The notes under the pieces are model-generated. The model worked only from the letters and a program-made list of their open reading frames with translations. It was not told the DNA's origin and ran no database searches. A stretch of DNA of 57,775 bases from CAYUTA01 sp964447605 (lineage in GTDB: Bacteria > Bacillota > Clostridia > Christensenellales > CAG-138). Where the stretch lies: positions 1 to 57,775 of the forward strand of contig CAYUTA010000013.1 in assembly GCA_964447605.1 (NCBI GenBank). Direction: 5' to 3'. Positions within the stretch are counted from its first letter, which is position 1, and each line of letters opens with the position of its first letter. Of the stretch, positions 15,614 through 23,831 are shown piece by piece. Both the position numbers and the translations under genes were made by a program.

Positions 15614-16423
15614 ATGACGATTTGGGTTGCAATGCTGCTGGGCCTGGTGCAGGGGCTTTGCGAGTTCCTGCCGGTGAGCAGCAGCGGGCATTTGCTGTTG
15701 CTTTCCAGAATTTTCGGCGTGACCGAGGGCGCGATGTTCTTTACGGTTATGCTGCACATCGCCACGCTGGCAGCCGTGCTGATCGTATATTGGGATTTGG
15801 TCTGGAAGCTGGCAAAGCACCCGGTCAACAAGACCGTTGGTCTTTTGCTGCTGGCGCTTTTGCCAACGGTGCTGTTGGCCGTTCTGTTCAAAAAGGTTGA
15901 GCCGTTTGCCACGTTTTATGAAAATGCCGAGGGCGGGCAATATCTTGGCGTCTGTTTTCTGATTACCACGGTGCTGCTGATCGTCGGCGACCGTATCCGC
16001 ATCCCCGCAAAAAAGCAGCGGAAGCTGAAAGAACTGCGTGTTAAAGATGCGCTTATAATCGGCGGCATGCAGGGCGTGGGCGTGATGCCGGGCGTCTCGC
16101 GCAGCGGCAGCACCATATCCGGCGCGCTGTTTTCCGGCCTGACGCGCAAGGCCGCTGCGGATTTTTCGTTCCTGCTTTCCATCCCGTCCATCGTCGGCGG
16201 CGCGGTATTGGAAATTCCCGACGCCATCGCGGAGGGCATTGGGGACACGCACTGGACCTGCATCGTCGCGGGCATGCTGGTGGCGGGCGTGACGGGTTAT
16301 TTTGCCATTCGTTTCATGCTGCGCGTCATCAAGCGCAAAAAACTATGGGGGTTTGCGGTATATACCGGCTTGCTGGGCGCGTTCGTGCTGTTTGACCAGA
16401 TGATTCTGCATCTGTGGTTTTGA
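15614..16423 (+). CDS. uppP: Undecaprenyl-diphosphatase UppP (BacA)
   Basis: Integral membrane phosphatase that converts undecaprenyl pyrophosphate to the monophosphate, recycling the lipid carrier for cell wall synthesis and giving bacitracin tolerance. 269 residues, about eight membrane segments. Both catalytic regions are intact: EFLPVSSSGHLLLL near the N-terminus and MPGVSRSGSTIS in the middle. ATG 15614 is preceded by GAGGAAG about 8 nt upstream; a longer in-frame extension to 15470 is not conserved. Monocistronic, with its own promoter. Confidence 0.96.
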   Translation: MTIWVAMLLGLVQGLCEFLPVSSSGHLLLLSRIFGVTEGAMFFTVMLHIATLAAVLIVYWDLVWKLAKHPVNKTVGLLLLALLPTVLLAVLFKKVEPFATFYENAEGGQYLGVCFLITTVLLIVGDRIRIPAKKQRKLKELRVKDALIIGGMQGVGVMPGVSRSGSTISGALFSGLTRKAAADFSFLLSIPSIVGGAVLEIPDAIAEGIGDTHWTCIVAGMLVAGVTGYFAIRFMLRVIKRKKLWGFAVYTGLLGAFVLFDQMILHLWF

Positions 16424-16458
16424 GCTGTCCGTCAAAAACAATGGGTTTGATGGAATCA

Positions 16459-16505
16459 CGGCCGTTCGCCTCGCGCGCATACGCGCTCCCGGACGGCGGA
16501 CCGCC
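16459..16505. repeat. Interspersed intergenic repeat, copy 1
   Basis: About 47 bp running through GCGCTCCCGGACGGCGGA, strongly similar to 44482-44529 (GCGCTCCCGGGCGGCGGA). Each copy is preceded by a TTTGATGG or TTTGACGG motif and lies just after a gene end. Confidence 0.55.
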
Positions 16506-16662
16506 ATCGGTATGGGCGGCAGAAGGTCAAAGGCGCCGCGCATGTCGCCGCCTTTGACGGTTTATCGGATTCTGCCTGCATCTTTTCGTTCCGGAATTGA
16601 CGAAGCCCGATGCGCCCCGTTTTTGACGCGCCGAGGCCGTCCGTTGGACGGTATGCCCCACA

Positions 16663-17982
16663 TCACTTTGGAATTAACGTTGAAAATGCATCCGGTACTC
16701 CACTTTCCAGACCGTTTTCCCGTATCAGGCGCGCGACATCCTCCATCAGCAGCGCGCGCAGGCGGTTGATCTCCGTATAGGACGCGCCCGACTCGATGGC
16801 AAGCCGGAGCTGCGCCGCGCCTGCGCGCGCGTTCTCAAGCAGTCTGTCTTCATAGGCGCCCGTCGTATCGGCCGGCCATGTGAGCATGGCGGCAACATCC
16901 TCAACCTGATCGGCAGCGCGCCTTGCCTCTGCCGCGGCTTTGTCGCGCCTGACTGTGGAAAGATCATACTTGCTGTCGCGCTTCATGGTCACGCCGAACT
17001 CGTCCTTGACAAGCCGGATGAGCGCCTTGTTTTTGAGCACATAATAGGAAGCGTTATAAACGTTGTTGACATATTCGCCCTCAAGCGTGGTGCGCTGAAA
17101 GCTCTGCTGCGGATCGAGCCGCAGTGCAAACGCGGCCAGCGCCGCAATTTGCGACGCGGTCAGGTTGGTGTAAATGTCGTCCTTGACCGCATTGTAGATG
17201 TTCGGCACCGCGGTGAGCATATTCTGCGTTTTGAGCTTGTCAAACACGGCGAGCAGCATCCGCTGCTGGCGGTCGTTCCGGCCAAGGTCGGTGCTGATGC
17301 CCTTGCGCGCGCGGCAGTAATCGAGCGCCTGCTGCCCGGTCAGGTGCTGCGGCCCGGGCGTGAGCGTACGGCCGTTGAGGTGGATTTCCACGTCCACGTC
17401 GTAGTCCACGCCGCCGATGGCGTCCACCAGCGCCTTGAGCCCTTCCATATTGACCCCGGCATAATAGGGCACCGGCACGCCAAACAGCATCTCAACCGTC
17501 TTCATGGCGTAGGTAAACCCGTCGCCGTTAACCGCGCCGCCCTTGGCGAACGCGGCGTTGATTTTCCAGCGGCCGCGCGTATTATAGATGGGCGTATACG
17601 TGTCCCGCGGGATGCTGATTAAATGCACGCTGTTCTCGGCAAAATTGACCGCGGCAAGCATGAGCACGTCGCTGCGGTAATTGTTTTTTGCGTTCCGGGA
17701 GACGGATGTGCCGGCCTCGTCGCGCTCCGGACTCTGGTCAAAGCCCACCAGAAGGATGTTCACGCGGTGTTTCATGAACGCCTCGTCCGCCTGCCGCGCA
17801 AGCGCCTCCACGGGTGAAAGCGTGGGCGTGGGCGTTGCCCCGGGCAGCAGCGGCTTCGGCGTTGCGGCCTCCGTTTCAAACGCGCGCACGGGAGCGTAGT
17901 TGACAATGTACAGCGTGCGCAGGCACCACGTCAGCGCAAAAACGCCGAGCACGCAGGCCAGCATCATCCAGATTTTACGCAT
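16663..17982 (-). CDS. LytR-CpsA-Psr (LCP) family ligase
   Basis: 439 residues: one N-terminal transmembrane anchor (about 5-27), a short Thr/Pro linker, then an extracellular LCP domain (about 60-300). Conserved LCP features are visible: NILLVGFDQSPE, RSDVLMLAAVN, HLISIPRDTY, YAGVNMEGLKALVDAIGGVDYDV, and LTGQQALDYCRARK followed by DLGRNDRQQRML. LCP proteins transfer glycopolymers (teichoic acid, capsule) from lipid carrier to peptidoglycan. A C-terminal helical tail of about 140 residues follows. GGGAGGTG about 8 nt before ATG 17982 fixes the start. Adjacency to uppP is consistent with wall polymer assembly. Confidence 0.93.
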   Translation of the reverse strand: MRKIWMMLACVLGVFALTWCLRTLYIVNYAPVRAFETEAATPKPLLPGATPTPTLSPVEALARQADEAFMKHRVNILLVGFDQSPERDEAGTSVSRNAKNNYRSDVLMLAAVNFAENSVHLISIPRDTYTPIYNTRGRWKINAAFAKGGAVNGDGFTYAMKTVEMLFGVPVPYYAGVNMEGLKALVDAIGGVDYDVDVEIHLNGRTLTPGPQHLTGQQALDYCRARKGISTDLGRNDRQQRMLLAVFDKLKTQNMLTAVPNIYNAVKDDIYTNLTASQIAALAAFALRLDPQQSFQRTTLEGEYVNNVYNASYYVLKNKALIRLVKDEFGVTMKRDSKYDLSTVRRDKAAAEARRAADQVEDVAAMLTWPADTTGAYEDRLLENARAGAAQLRLAIESGASYTEINRLRALLMEDVARLIRENGLESGVPDAFSTLIPK

Positions 17983-18402
17983 ACAAAAACACCTCCCTGC
18001 GGCAAATCGTCGCATGGGGGTATTGTGTGATAAAGCGCGGTGTTTTATGAACGCGTATGCAATGGCGCTTTTATGTGGCCCCGCTTTCCGTCTTGAAACC
18101 GCAATATGCGCTAAAGCGGCCCGCCTTTCGTATCCGTTTTTAAAAATTTTAAGCGGACGGCGTCATCCGCCCGCTTGCGTGCCGGCACGTTTGACGCCAT
18201 CCAAAAACGGGATTTTGACGGGAGCGGTCCTTCGATACATTCAAAATGCATTTCTGGCCTGCCCCGCATTTGGGGGAAAGCAACGCGCTTAATCCCGGCC
18301 CTGTTGCACCCGTGACGGGCCCGGCCGGCCGTACTTGACGGCTGCCGGACAGGCGCGGACTGTTTCCTGCTTCTCCCTGCCCCGGCGCGGCCGAAACCAA
18401 CG
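17983..18402. other. Intergenic region, no gene seen
   Basis: About 420 bp between ribU (ends 18403) and the LCP gene (starts 17982). It contains an AT-rich palindrome (TTAAAAATTTTAA, near 18141-18153), a TTTTGACGGGA motif near 18214 and GC-rich spacer sequence. No clear promoter or coding signal. Confidence 0.4.
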
Positions 18403-18945
18403 CTAACGGAGCAGCTTCAGCGCCTTGCCGACGGCTTTGTAGACCAGCAGCGTAATCAGCGAATTGCCAAACGCCTTGACCGCGTTGAACGGAATGATGG
18501 CCGGCAGCATCAGCGCCAGCACCGCGTCGATCGGCGTGCCCATAAAATAACCCGTAAAGATCAGGTTGAGCGGCGCCATCAGCGCAACCATCGTCAGCGC
18601 CCCGCACAGCAGCGCAAGCAGCGCGCCTTTGAGCGTATGCCGTTTTTGGTAAATCAGACCCGCCACGATAACAAACGCGCCCGTCGCGAAAAAATGCATG
18701 AGGATGCCGATGATTCCGCTGCCTGCGCTGACGGTCACGCCCTGCAAAACGCAGACCGCCGCCGTCAGCAGCAGCCCCCACCACGGCCCGTACAAAAACG
18801 TGCCGATGAGAATGGGCACGTCGGCCATGTCGTACTCCAGAAACGGCAAAAACAGCGGAAAGCGGATGAGCATCATCAGGCAGCTTAACGCCGCCAGCAG
18901 TCCCAGCTTGACCAGCCGGTCTATGTTTTCCCGATTTGTTTTCAT
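18403..18945 (-). CDS. ribU: Riboflavin ECF transporter substrate-binding subunit RibU
   Basis: 180 residues, six hydrophobic segments: the S component of an energy-coupling factor transporter. Early segment LPFLEYDMADVPILIG and the Gly-rich TM3 match RibU-type proteins. The FMN riboswitch in its leader identifies the vitamin as riboflavin or FMN. The shared ECF ATPases and EcfT are not in this window, as expected for a group II system. An AAGGGG ribosome site precedes ATG 18945; the frame is open through the riboswitch but that part is untranslated leader. Confidence 0.93.
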   Translation of the reverse strand: MKTNRENIDRLVKLGLLAALSCLMMLIRFPLFLPFLEYDMADVPILIGTFLYGPWWGLLLTAAVCVLQGVTVSAGSGIIGILMHFFATGAFVIVAGLIYQKRHTLKGALLALLCGALTMVALMAPLNLIFTGYFMGTPIDAVLALMLPAIIPFNAVKAFGNSLITLLVYKAVGKALKLLR

Positions 18946-19038
18946 ATTCAATTCCCCTTCCTGTGCGTTGAAGCCGCCGTCTTTTTTCATGCCGCGGATC
19001 GTTTCCGGCATGCGTCGGCCCATGGCGCGGCACAACCG

Positions 19039-19071
19039 AAAAACGCCCCATATGACTGCATACGGGGCGTT
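19039..19071 (-). terminator. Riboswitch expression-platform terminator
   Basis: On the minus strand the stem AACGCCCCgTATG/CATAtGGGGCGTT (12 pairs, one mismatch, 4-nt loop) is followed by UUUUU (19043-19039). It sits between the FMN aptamer and ribU, so FMN binding should favour termination and shut off riboflavin uptake. Confidence 0.85.
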
Positions 19072-19098
19072 GGCTTGGCATACAAAAGATACGCACAC

Positions 19099-19227
19099 AG
19101 CTTCTATCATCCGGACTATACCGTCGGCGCCGGATTCACACCGGTTCAATCAGCAGCCTGACTCGCGGGCTTGTCGGCGCATTGGCCGCATCACCGCCGG
19201 TGGGGACTTCCACCCCGCCCCGAAGCT
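19099..19227 (-). promoter_or_regulatory. FMN riboswitch (RFN element)
   Basis: Minus-strand RNA reads AGCUUC-GGGGCGGGGUGGAA, then CCCCACCGGCGGUGAUG, a variable arm with AGCCCGCGAG, then GAAUCCGGCGCCGACGGUAU and AGUCCGGAUGAUAGAAGCU. These are the invariant blocks of the FMN aptamer, with outer stem P1 formed by AGCTTC (19227-19222) and GAAGCT (19104-19099). It controls ribU through the terminator at 19039-19071. Confidence 0.96.
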
Positions 19228-19255
19228 CTTCTTTTCTTTCTGGAAAGAAAAGAAG
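19228..19255. repeat. Inverted repeat upstream of the FMN aptamer
   Basis: CTTCTTTTCTTTC and GAAAGAAAAGAAG are perfect inverted copies around a TG centre, directly upstream of the riboswitch. Its right arm leads into the 80-bp tandem repeat. Confidence 0.6.
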
Positions 19256-19347
19256 CAAAAGAAAGCAGTTGGCCCGCGGTCGTTGGCGCGCGTGTTGCGC
19301 GGCTCTCCTTCTCCTTTCAGAATTAATGAAAGAAGCAAAAGAAAGCA
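19251..19347. repeat. 80-bp tandem repeat, left side of the gap
   Basis: AGAAGCAAAAGAAAGCA at 19251-19267 recurs at 19331-19347, defining an 80-bp unit that contains GTTGGCCCGCGGTCGTTGG and CTTTCAGAATTAATGAAAG. The array runs into the run of N. Confidence 0.85.
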
Positions 19348-19447
19348 NNNNNNNNNNNNNNNNNNNNNNNNNNNNNNNNNNNNNNNNNNNNNNNNNNNNN
19401 NNNNNNNNNNNNNNNNNNNNNNNNNNNNNNNNNNNNNNNNNNNNNNN
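19348..19447. other. Assembly gap of 100 N
   Basis: Exactly 100 N, the conventional size for a gap of unknown length. Both edges carry the same 80-bp repeat unit, so the true sequence is probably more copies of it that the assembler could not resolve. Confidence 0.95.
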
Positions 19448-19541
19448 GTTGCGCGGCTCTCCTTCTCCTTTCAGAATTAATGAAAGAAGCAAAAGAAAGC
19501 AGTTGGCCCGCGGTCGTTGGCGCGCGGGTTGCGCGGCTCTG
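19448..19541. repeat. 80-bp tandem repeat, right side of the gap
   Basis: Starts within a unit (GTTGCGCGGCTCTCCTTCTC), includes AGAAGCAAAAGAAAGCA at 19485-19501 and ends part-way through the next unit with a single change (GCGCGGGTTGCGC instead of GCGCGTGTTGCGC). Confidence 0.85.
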
Positions 19542-19584
19542 GACTGCACTGATTATAGCACCGTACGATGCGGCGCGCAAGGGG

Positions 19585-19908
19585 CTATTCCTCCGGCAAC
19601 GGCCCCACGGCCTCCAGCCGGAACACCACCGGCCGGATGCCGTCGGTACAGCACCAGACGCTCTCGCCGTCGCGCTTGTTCCAGGGCGTGTTCGTTGAGC
19701 CCGCGCTGAGCGAGGCGACGCCGCGGTAGATATCGATCCATGCCCACGGGCAGAATCCCTGCGGCATCTCGGCCCCGCCCTCATAAAAGAACGCGTCCCC
19801 CACGTTTACAATCGGGCACGGACCGACCTCGCGTCCCTCCGATAGGTATTCGTCGGCCAGCTCCGGATAAAACTCCCTGCGCAAAACGGTGATCTTAACT
19901 TGCTTCAT
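19585..19908 (-). CDS. TIGR04076 family protein
   Basis: 107 residues, cytoplasmic. The pattern KVGDAF-like VNVGDAFFYEG, FCPWAWIDIYRGV, and the late CCTDGIRPVVFRLE match the TIGR04076 family, small Cys-containing proteins of unknown function common in anaerobes. AGGAGG lies about 8 nt before ATG 19908. Same strand as rsmG, 57 bp after its end, so probably at the tail of that transcript. Confidence 0.75.
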   Translation of the reverse strand: MKQVKITVLRREFYPELADEYLSEGREVGPCPIVNVGDAFFYEGGAEMPQGFCPWAWIDIYRGVASLSAGSTNTPWNKRDGESVWCCTDGIRPVVFRLEAVGPLPEE

Positions 19909-19964
19909 GCGCTTCCTCCTTGATTTTTGAATGATAGCGGGCGGCGGCCTGGCCGCGGGAGTTC

Positions 19965-20642
19965 TTACAGCGGCTTTTTAGCCGGAACCCCCGCGCGGCG
20001 CGGGTATGCCTTCGGCGTGGCTTCGTTTTTTTGAACAACCACCAGCGAGCGTTTGCCGCAGGCCGCCTGCACGTCTACAATTTCCGCGCTTGCGTGCAGC
20101 AGGTGCAGCGCGCCGCGGCTTTTTTTCAGCTCCTCCGCCGCGTCTCCCTTGTAAGCGATGCTCCTGCCGCCGACCTTGAGCAGCGGCACGGTCAGTTCAA
20201 TGAGCACCGGCAGCGCCGCGACCGCGCGCGTGACCGCCACGTCAAACTTTGCGCGGTAATCGTCCATCCGGCCCGCGTCCTCGGCCCGCAGGTGTACGCA
20301 TTCGGCCGAAACGCCAAGCCGTGCGCACAGGGCCTTTAAAAACGCGATGCGCTTGTTCAGCCCGTCCATCAGCGTCATGCCAAGATCGGGCCGCACGATC
20401 AAAAGCGGCACGCCGGGAAAGCCGGCGCCCGTTCCAACGTCCGCCACGCGCGCGCCCTGCGGGAGCAGCGCCGCGGCGGCGAGTGAATCGGCAAAGTGCT
20501 TCCCCGCAACGTCCGCGGGTTCCGTGATGGCCGTCAGGTTCATGCGGCTGTTCCAATCGAGCAGCAGCGCATAGTACGCCTCGAACCGGTCGAGCTGCGG
20601 TTGCGTCAGGCGCGGGCAGAGCGCGCGGAGGGTTTCTTTCAT
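19965..20642 (-). CDS. rsmG: 16S rRNA (guanine-527-N7) methyltransferase RsmG
   Basis: 225 residues, SAM-dependent methyltransferase modifying G527 of 16S rRNA; loss gives low-level streptomycin resistance in other bacteria. Motif I is VADVGTGAGFPGVPL; NLTAITEP and KHFADSL near the N-terminus and the C-terminal KAYPRRAGVPAKKPL are family hallmarks. Start ATG 20642 has AAAGGA upstream. It follows mnmG on the same strand, the classical mnmG-rsmG order found near origins in Bacillota. Confidence 0.96.
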   Translation of the reverse strand: MKETLRALCPRLTQPQLDRFEAYYALLLDWNSRMNLTAITEPADVAGKHFADSLAAAALLPQGARVADVGTGAGFPGVPLLIVRPDLGMTLMDGLNKRIAFLKALCARLGVSAECVHLRAEDAGRMDDYRAKFDVAVTRAVAALPVLIELTVPLLKVGGRSIAYKGDAAEELKKSRGALHLLHASAEIVDVQAACGKRSLVVVQKNEATPKAYPRRAGVPAKKPL

Positions 20643-20715
20643 ACGGGTATCCTTTCATGGCGCGGGCCGGACGGCTGACGTACGGAACGGTGGAGGCTCC
20701 GCCTCCAGCCCCCCG

Positions 20716-20736
20716 CCTAAGGGCACGTCCCTTAGG
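20716..20736. repeat. Palindromic repeat overlapping the end of mnmG
   Basis: CCTAAGGG, loop CACGT, CCCTTAGG: a perfect 8-bp stem. Its right arm contains the mnmG stop codon (20734-20732) and the last Ser codon. Related AAGGG-ACGT-CCCTT elements lie at 5172-5193 and near 44648. Confidence 0.7.
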
Positions 20737-22666
20737 AATCCCGGCTGCGGTATGCGCCGGTTGCGGACGGGCGGCGGGGGTTCTCGTGGACAGCGCCGCC
20801 AAGCCCTTTCTTCTTCAAATAAATGAGCAGCACGTTCACATCCGCCGGGGTCACGCCGGAGATGCGCGCGGCCTGGCCGATGTTGGCGGGCCGGATGGCG
20901 TCAAGCTTTGATCGCGCCTCGAGCCGCAGCCCGTCGAGCTCTATATACGCCAGGTCCGCGGGGAGCGGCACGTCCTCAAGCGCACGGGCGCGCTGAACCG
21001 CGTCGCGCTCCTTTTGCAGGTAGCCGTCGTAGCGCGCGCGCGTTTCCACCTGCTCGGTGGTCTCCCAGTCGAGCGGATCGAGCGTTTTGCAAACGCACAG
21101 CAGGTCCGAATAGCTCAGCCCGGGGCGCTTGAGCAGGTCGAACAGCTTCACGCCGCCGGCCGGCACGCTCTGCCCCTTTTTTGTCAACAGTTCCGTCAGC
21201 GCTTCGCCGGACGGAGCGGCTTGGGACAGCGAACGCAGCGCGTCGTCCACACGCCGCCGCTTCTGCATGAGCCGGTCGTAGCGCGCGGAGGAGATCAGTC
21301 CGGTCCGCCGCGCTTTTTCGGTCAGCCGCTCGTCCGCGTTGTCCTGCCGCAGCAGCAGGCGGTACTCGCAGCGCGAGGTCATCATGCGATACGGTTCCGG
21401 CGTGCCCTTGATGGCCAGATCGTCCACCAGCACGCCAAGGTACGCCTCGTCGCGCCCGAGCGTAAACGGCGCCTCCTCCCTGGCGTACAGCGCCGCGTTC
21501 ACGCCGGCCAGATACCCCTGCGCGGCAGCCTCTTCATAGCCGGAGCTGCCGTTGAGCTGCCCCGCGGTGAACAGGCCCGGCACGGCCTTTACGCCAAGCC
21601 TGTGGTCGAGCGCCGTGGGATCGAGGCAGTCGTATTCGATGGCATAGCCCAGCCGCATGATCTCGCAGCGCCGCAGCCCGGGCAGGGTGCGCAGCATGGC
21701 GATTTGCACGTCCCCCGGCAGGCTGGTGCTCATGCCCTGCACATACATCTCGTTGGTGGAAAGCCCCTCCGGCTCGATGAAGATCTGGTGGCGCTCCTTA
21801 TCGGCAAAGCGGACGATCTTGTCCTCAATGGAGGGGCAGTAGCGCGTGCCGGTGGCGTGCATTTTGCCGCTGTACATGGGCGAGCGGCGCAGGTTGTCAA
21901 GGATGATCCCGTGCGTTTTTGCGTTGGTATAGGTCAGGTAGCACGGCGTTTGCCCGCGCGTCAGCCGGCCGTTGAGAAAGGAGAACGCGGGCGTGGGTAC
22001 GTCGCCGTCCTGCCGCTCCATTTCGTCAAGGTCGAGCGAGCTTCGATTGACGCGCGCGGGCGTGCCGGTCTTGAACCGGCGCAGCAAAAGCCCAAGCCCG
22101 TTCAGCGCGGAAGAAAGGCTCTCGCTGCGCATCAGCCCCGCCGGCCCGCTGTCCTTTGCAAATTCTCCAATCAGGATGCGGCTTTTTAAATACACGCCCG
22201 TGCAGACTACAACCGCGCGGCACGCGAAGGGGAACCCCTCCGCCGTAACCACGCCGCTGACGCGGCCGCCCTGCGTAAGAATCCGGACCGCTTCGCCCTG
22301 CAGGAGCGTTAGGTGCGGCTCGCTTTCGAGCGCGCGCCTGACGCGCTCGTGATAGCGGCGCTTGTCCATCTGCGCGCGCAGCGAGTGCACGGCGGGACCT
22401 TTGCCGGTGTTGAGCGTCCGCATCTGAATCAGCGTGTCGTCCGCTGCGAGGCCCATCTCCCCGCCCAGCGCGTCCAGCTCGCGTACCAGGTGGCCCTTGC
22501 CCGTTCCGCCGATTGCGGGGTTGCAGGGCATCAGGCCGATGGAATCCAGGTTGAGCGTGAGCATGAGCGTGGAAAGCCCCATGCGCGCGCATGCAAGCGC
22601 CGCCTCCACGCCCGCATGGCCGGCGCCGACGACGATACAATCGAATTTTGACAATGTCGCGTTCAT
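20732..22666 (-). CDS. mnmG: tRNA uridine-5-carboxymethylaminomethyl modification enzyme MnmG
   Basis: 644 residues, FAD-dependent partner of MnmE in forming cmnm5U34 in tRNAs. FAD motif VVGAGHAGVEAALACARMG at residue 12, LNLDSIGLMPCNPAIGG, and YEEAAAQGYLAG are diagnostic. The C-terminal helical domain is complete (ISGVTPADVNVLLIYLKKKG), but the last residues (about RRPSATGAYRSRDS) run into a palindromic repeat that supplies the stop. ATG 22666 begins the conserved N-terminus (MNATLSKFDCIVVGAG). MnmE is not in this window. Its promoter lies only 8 nt upstream of the start. Confidence 0.97.
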   Translation of the reverse strand: MNATLSKFDCIVVGAGHAGVEAALACARMGLSTLMLTLNLDSIGLMPCNPAIGGTGKGHLVRELDALGGEMGLAADDTLIQMRTLNTGKGPAVHSLRAQMDKRRYHERVRRALESEPHLTLLQGEAVRILTQGGRVSGVVTAEGFPFACRAVVVCTGVYLKSRILIGEFAKDSGPAGLMRSESLSSALNGLGLLLRRFKTGTPARVNRSSLDLDEMERQDGDVPTPAFSFLNGRLTRGQTPCYLTYTNAKTHGIILDNLRRSPMYSGKMHATGTRYCPSIEDKIVRFADKERHQIFIEPEGLSTNEMYVQGMSTSLPGDVQIAMLRTLPGLRRCEIMRLGYAIEYDCLDPTALDHRLGVKAVPGLFTAGQLNGSSGYEEAAAQGYLAGVNAALYAREEAPFTLGRDEAYLGVLVDDLAIKGTPEPYRMMTSRCEYRLLLRQDNADERLTEKARRTGLISSARYDRLMQKRRRVDDALRSLSQAAPSGEALTELLTKKGQSVPAGGVKLFDLLKRPGLSYSDLLCVCKTLDPLDWETTEQVETRARYDGYLQKERDAVQRARALEDVPLPADLAYIELDGLRLEARSKLDAIRPANIGQAARISGVTPADVNVLLIYLKKKGLGGAVHENPRRPSATGAYRSRDS

Positions 22667-22674
22667 ACCCTGTA

Positions 22675-22704
22675 ATTTTAACACACTTGTGATATACTGG
22701 TCAA
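22675..22704 (-). promoter_or_regulatory. mnmG promoter, nearly leaderless
   Basis: Minus strand: TTGACC (22704-22699), 18 bp, TAAAAT (22680-22675), 8 nt, ATG 22666. The message would have at most a few leader bases; only ACAGGG precedes the ATG. Confidence 0.6.
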
Positions 22705-22848
22705 AGAGGCCGGGCGTGCGCGCGGGAGTTCCGGCCTTTACCGCAGCGCGCGGCCTGACGGCGCGCCTGTGGCGGGCATTTGCGCATGCCGCCTGCAAGC
22801 GCGCATATGCCCTGCAAAAATGCAATCAGAAAAAGGAGACCATCCGCT

Positions 22849-23820
22849 ATGAGCCGAATGCGTTTGCTCAATGAAACCGCCGGAACGTCGTTTGAAGGCT
22901 TTTGTATCATTAAAAGCGTGGCAGTCAAGGCCAACATCAAGGGCAGCGAGTACCTTGACATGGTGCTGGCCGACTGCGAGGGCGAGGGCGTCGCCAAGCT
23001 GTGGGATTATAATAAGGAGCTCCACGGCGTGTACGAGGCCGACGACGTCATCAAGGTGCGCGGCAGCATCACCATCTGGAAGGAGGCCGAGCAGCTCAAG
23101 ATCGATAAGCTCCGTCACGCCGTGGCGGAGGACCACGTGGATATGTCCCGGCTGCTTCCGTGCGCGCCGTTTGACCCGCAGTGGCTCTACGATCAGCTTT
23201 TCGAGCTGGCCGGCGGCTTTGCCGACGACGACCTGCGCAGGCTCGTGCAGTATCTGCTCAAGGAGAATAAGGAAAAGCTGCTGTTCTTCCCGGCGGCGGT
23301 CAAGCTGCACCACGCCACGCGCGGAGGCCTGCTGCACCATACGTGGACGATCACGCAGCTCGCGCGGGCCGTGCTTGAAACCTATCCCCCGCTCGATCCC
23401 GACCTGGTCTACGCGGGCGCGATTCTGCATGACATCGGCAAGCTTGCCGAGCTCGACACCGGAGCGCTCGGCCTGGCCGGGGCGTATACCGCGCCGGGGC
23501 AGTTGCTCGGACACATCAGCATCGGAACAAGCCAGGTGCTCGCCACGGCGGAGCTGCTCGGCGTTGCCGAGGAAACAGCCATGCTCGTGGCCCACATGCT
23601 GCTCAGCCACCACGGCCAGCCGGATTTCGGCAGCCCGCGCTACCCGATGTTCCCCGAGGCGGAGGTGCTTGCCGAGCTGGACCTGCTCGACAGCCGGATG
23701 TATGAGATGTTCTCCGCGCTCGAAGGCGTGGCAAAGGGCGGCTTTACGGAGCGCCAGTGGGCGCTTGATAACCGCCAGCTTTACCAGCACCAGCACAACG
23801 CGCCGAAATCCAGGGAGTGA
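22849..23820 (+). CDS. YhaM-like 3'-5' exoribonuclease (OB fold + HD domain)
   Basis: 323 residues. Residues about 15-85 form an OB nucleic-acid-binding fold (GFCIIKSVAVKANIKGSEYLDMVLADCEG). Residues about 150-300 form an HD phosphohydrolase domain with LLHHTWTITQLARAV, HDIGK (His194-Asp195) and MLLSHHGQPDFGSP. This is the architecture of YhaM, a Mn-dependent exoribonuclease in B. subtilis. AAGGAG about 9 nt upstream sets the start at ATG 22849. Transcribed divergently from mnmG; the CPBP gene follows immediately. Confidence 0.88.
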   Translation: MSRMRLLNETAGTSFEGFCIIKSVAVKANIKGSEYLDMVLADCEGEGVAKLWDYNKELHGVYEADDVIKVRGSITIWKEAEQLKIDKLRHAVAEDHVDMSRLLPCAPFDPQWLYDQLFELAGGFADDDLRRLVQYLLKENKEKLLFFPAAVKLHHATRGGLLHHTWTITQLARAVLETYPPLDPDLVYAGAILHDIGKLAELDTGALGLAGAYTAPGQLLGHISIGTSQVLATAELLGVAEETAMLVAHMLLSHHGQPDFGSPRYPMFPEAEVLAELDLLDSRMYEMFSALEGVAKGGFTERQWALDNRQLYQHQHNAPKSRE

Positions 23821-23831
23821 GGCGGCCGGGT

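Noticed and set aside
19150..19549. Open frames crossing the repeat array and N gap, and a possible CRISPR-like array
   Set aside because: Frames consist of the 80-bp repeat read through N. The units are contiguous and lack unique spacers, so it is not a CRISPR array.
22738..23796. 352-codon minus-strand open frame
   Set aside because: Antisense to the YhaM-like gene, which has the HD motif and a good ribosome site.
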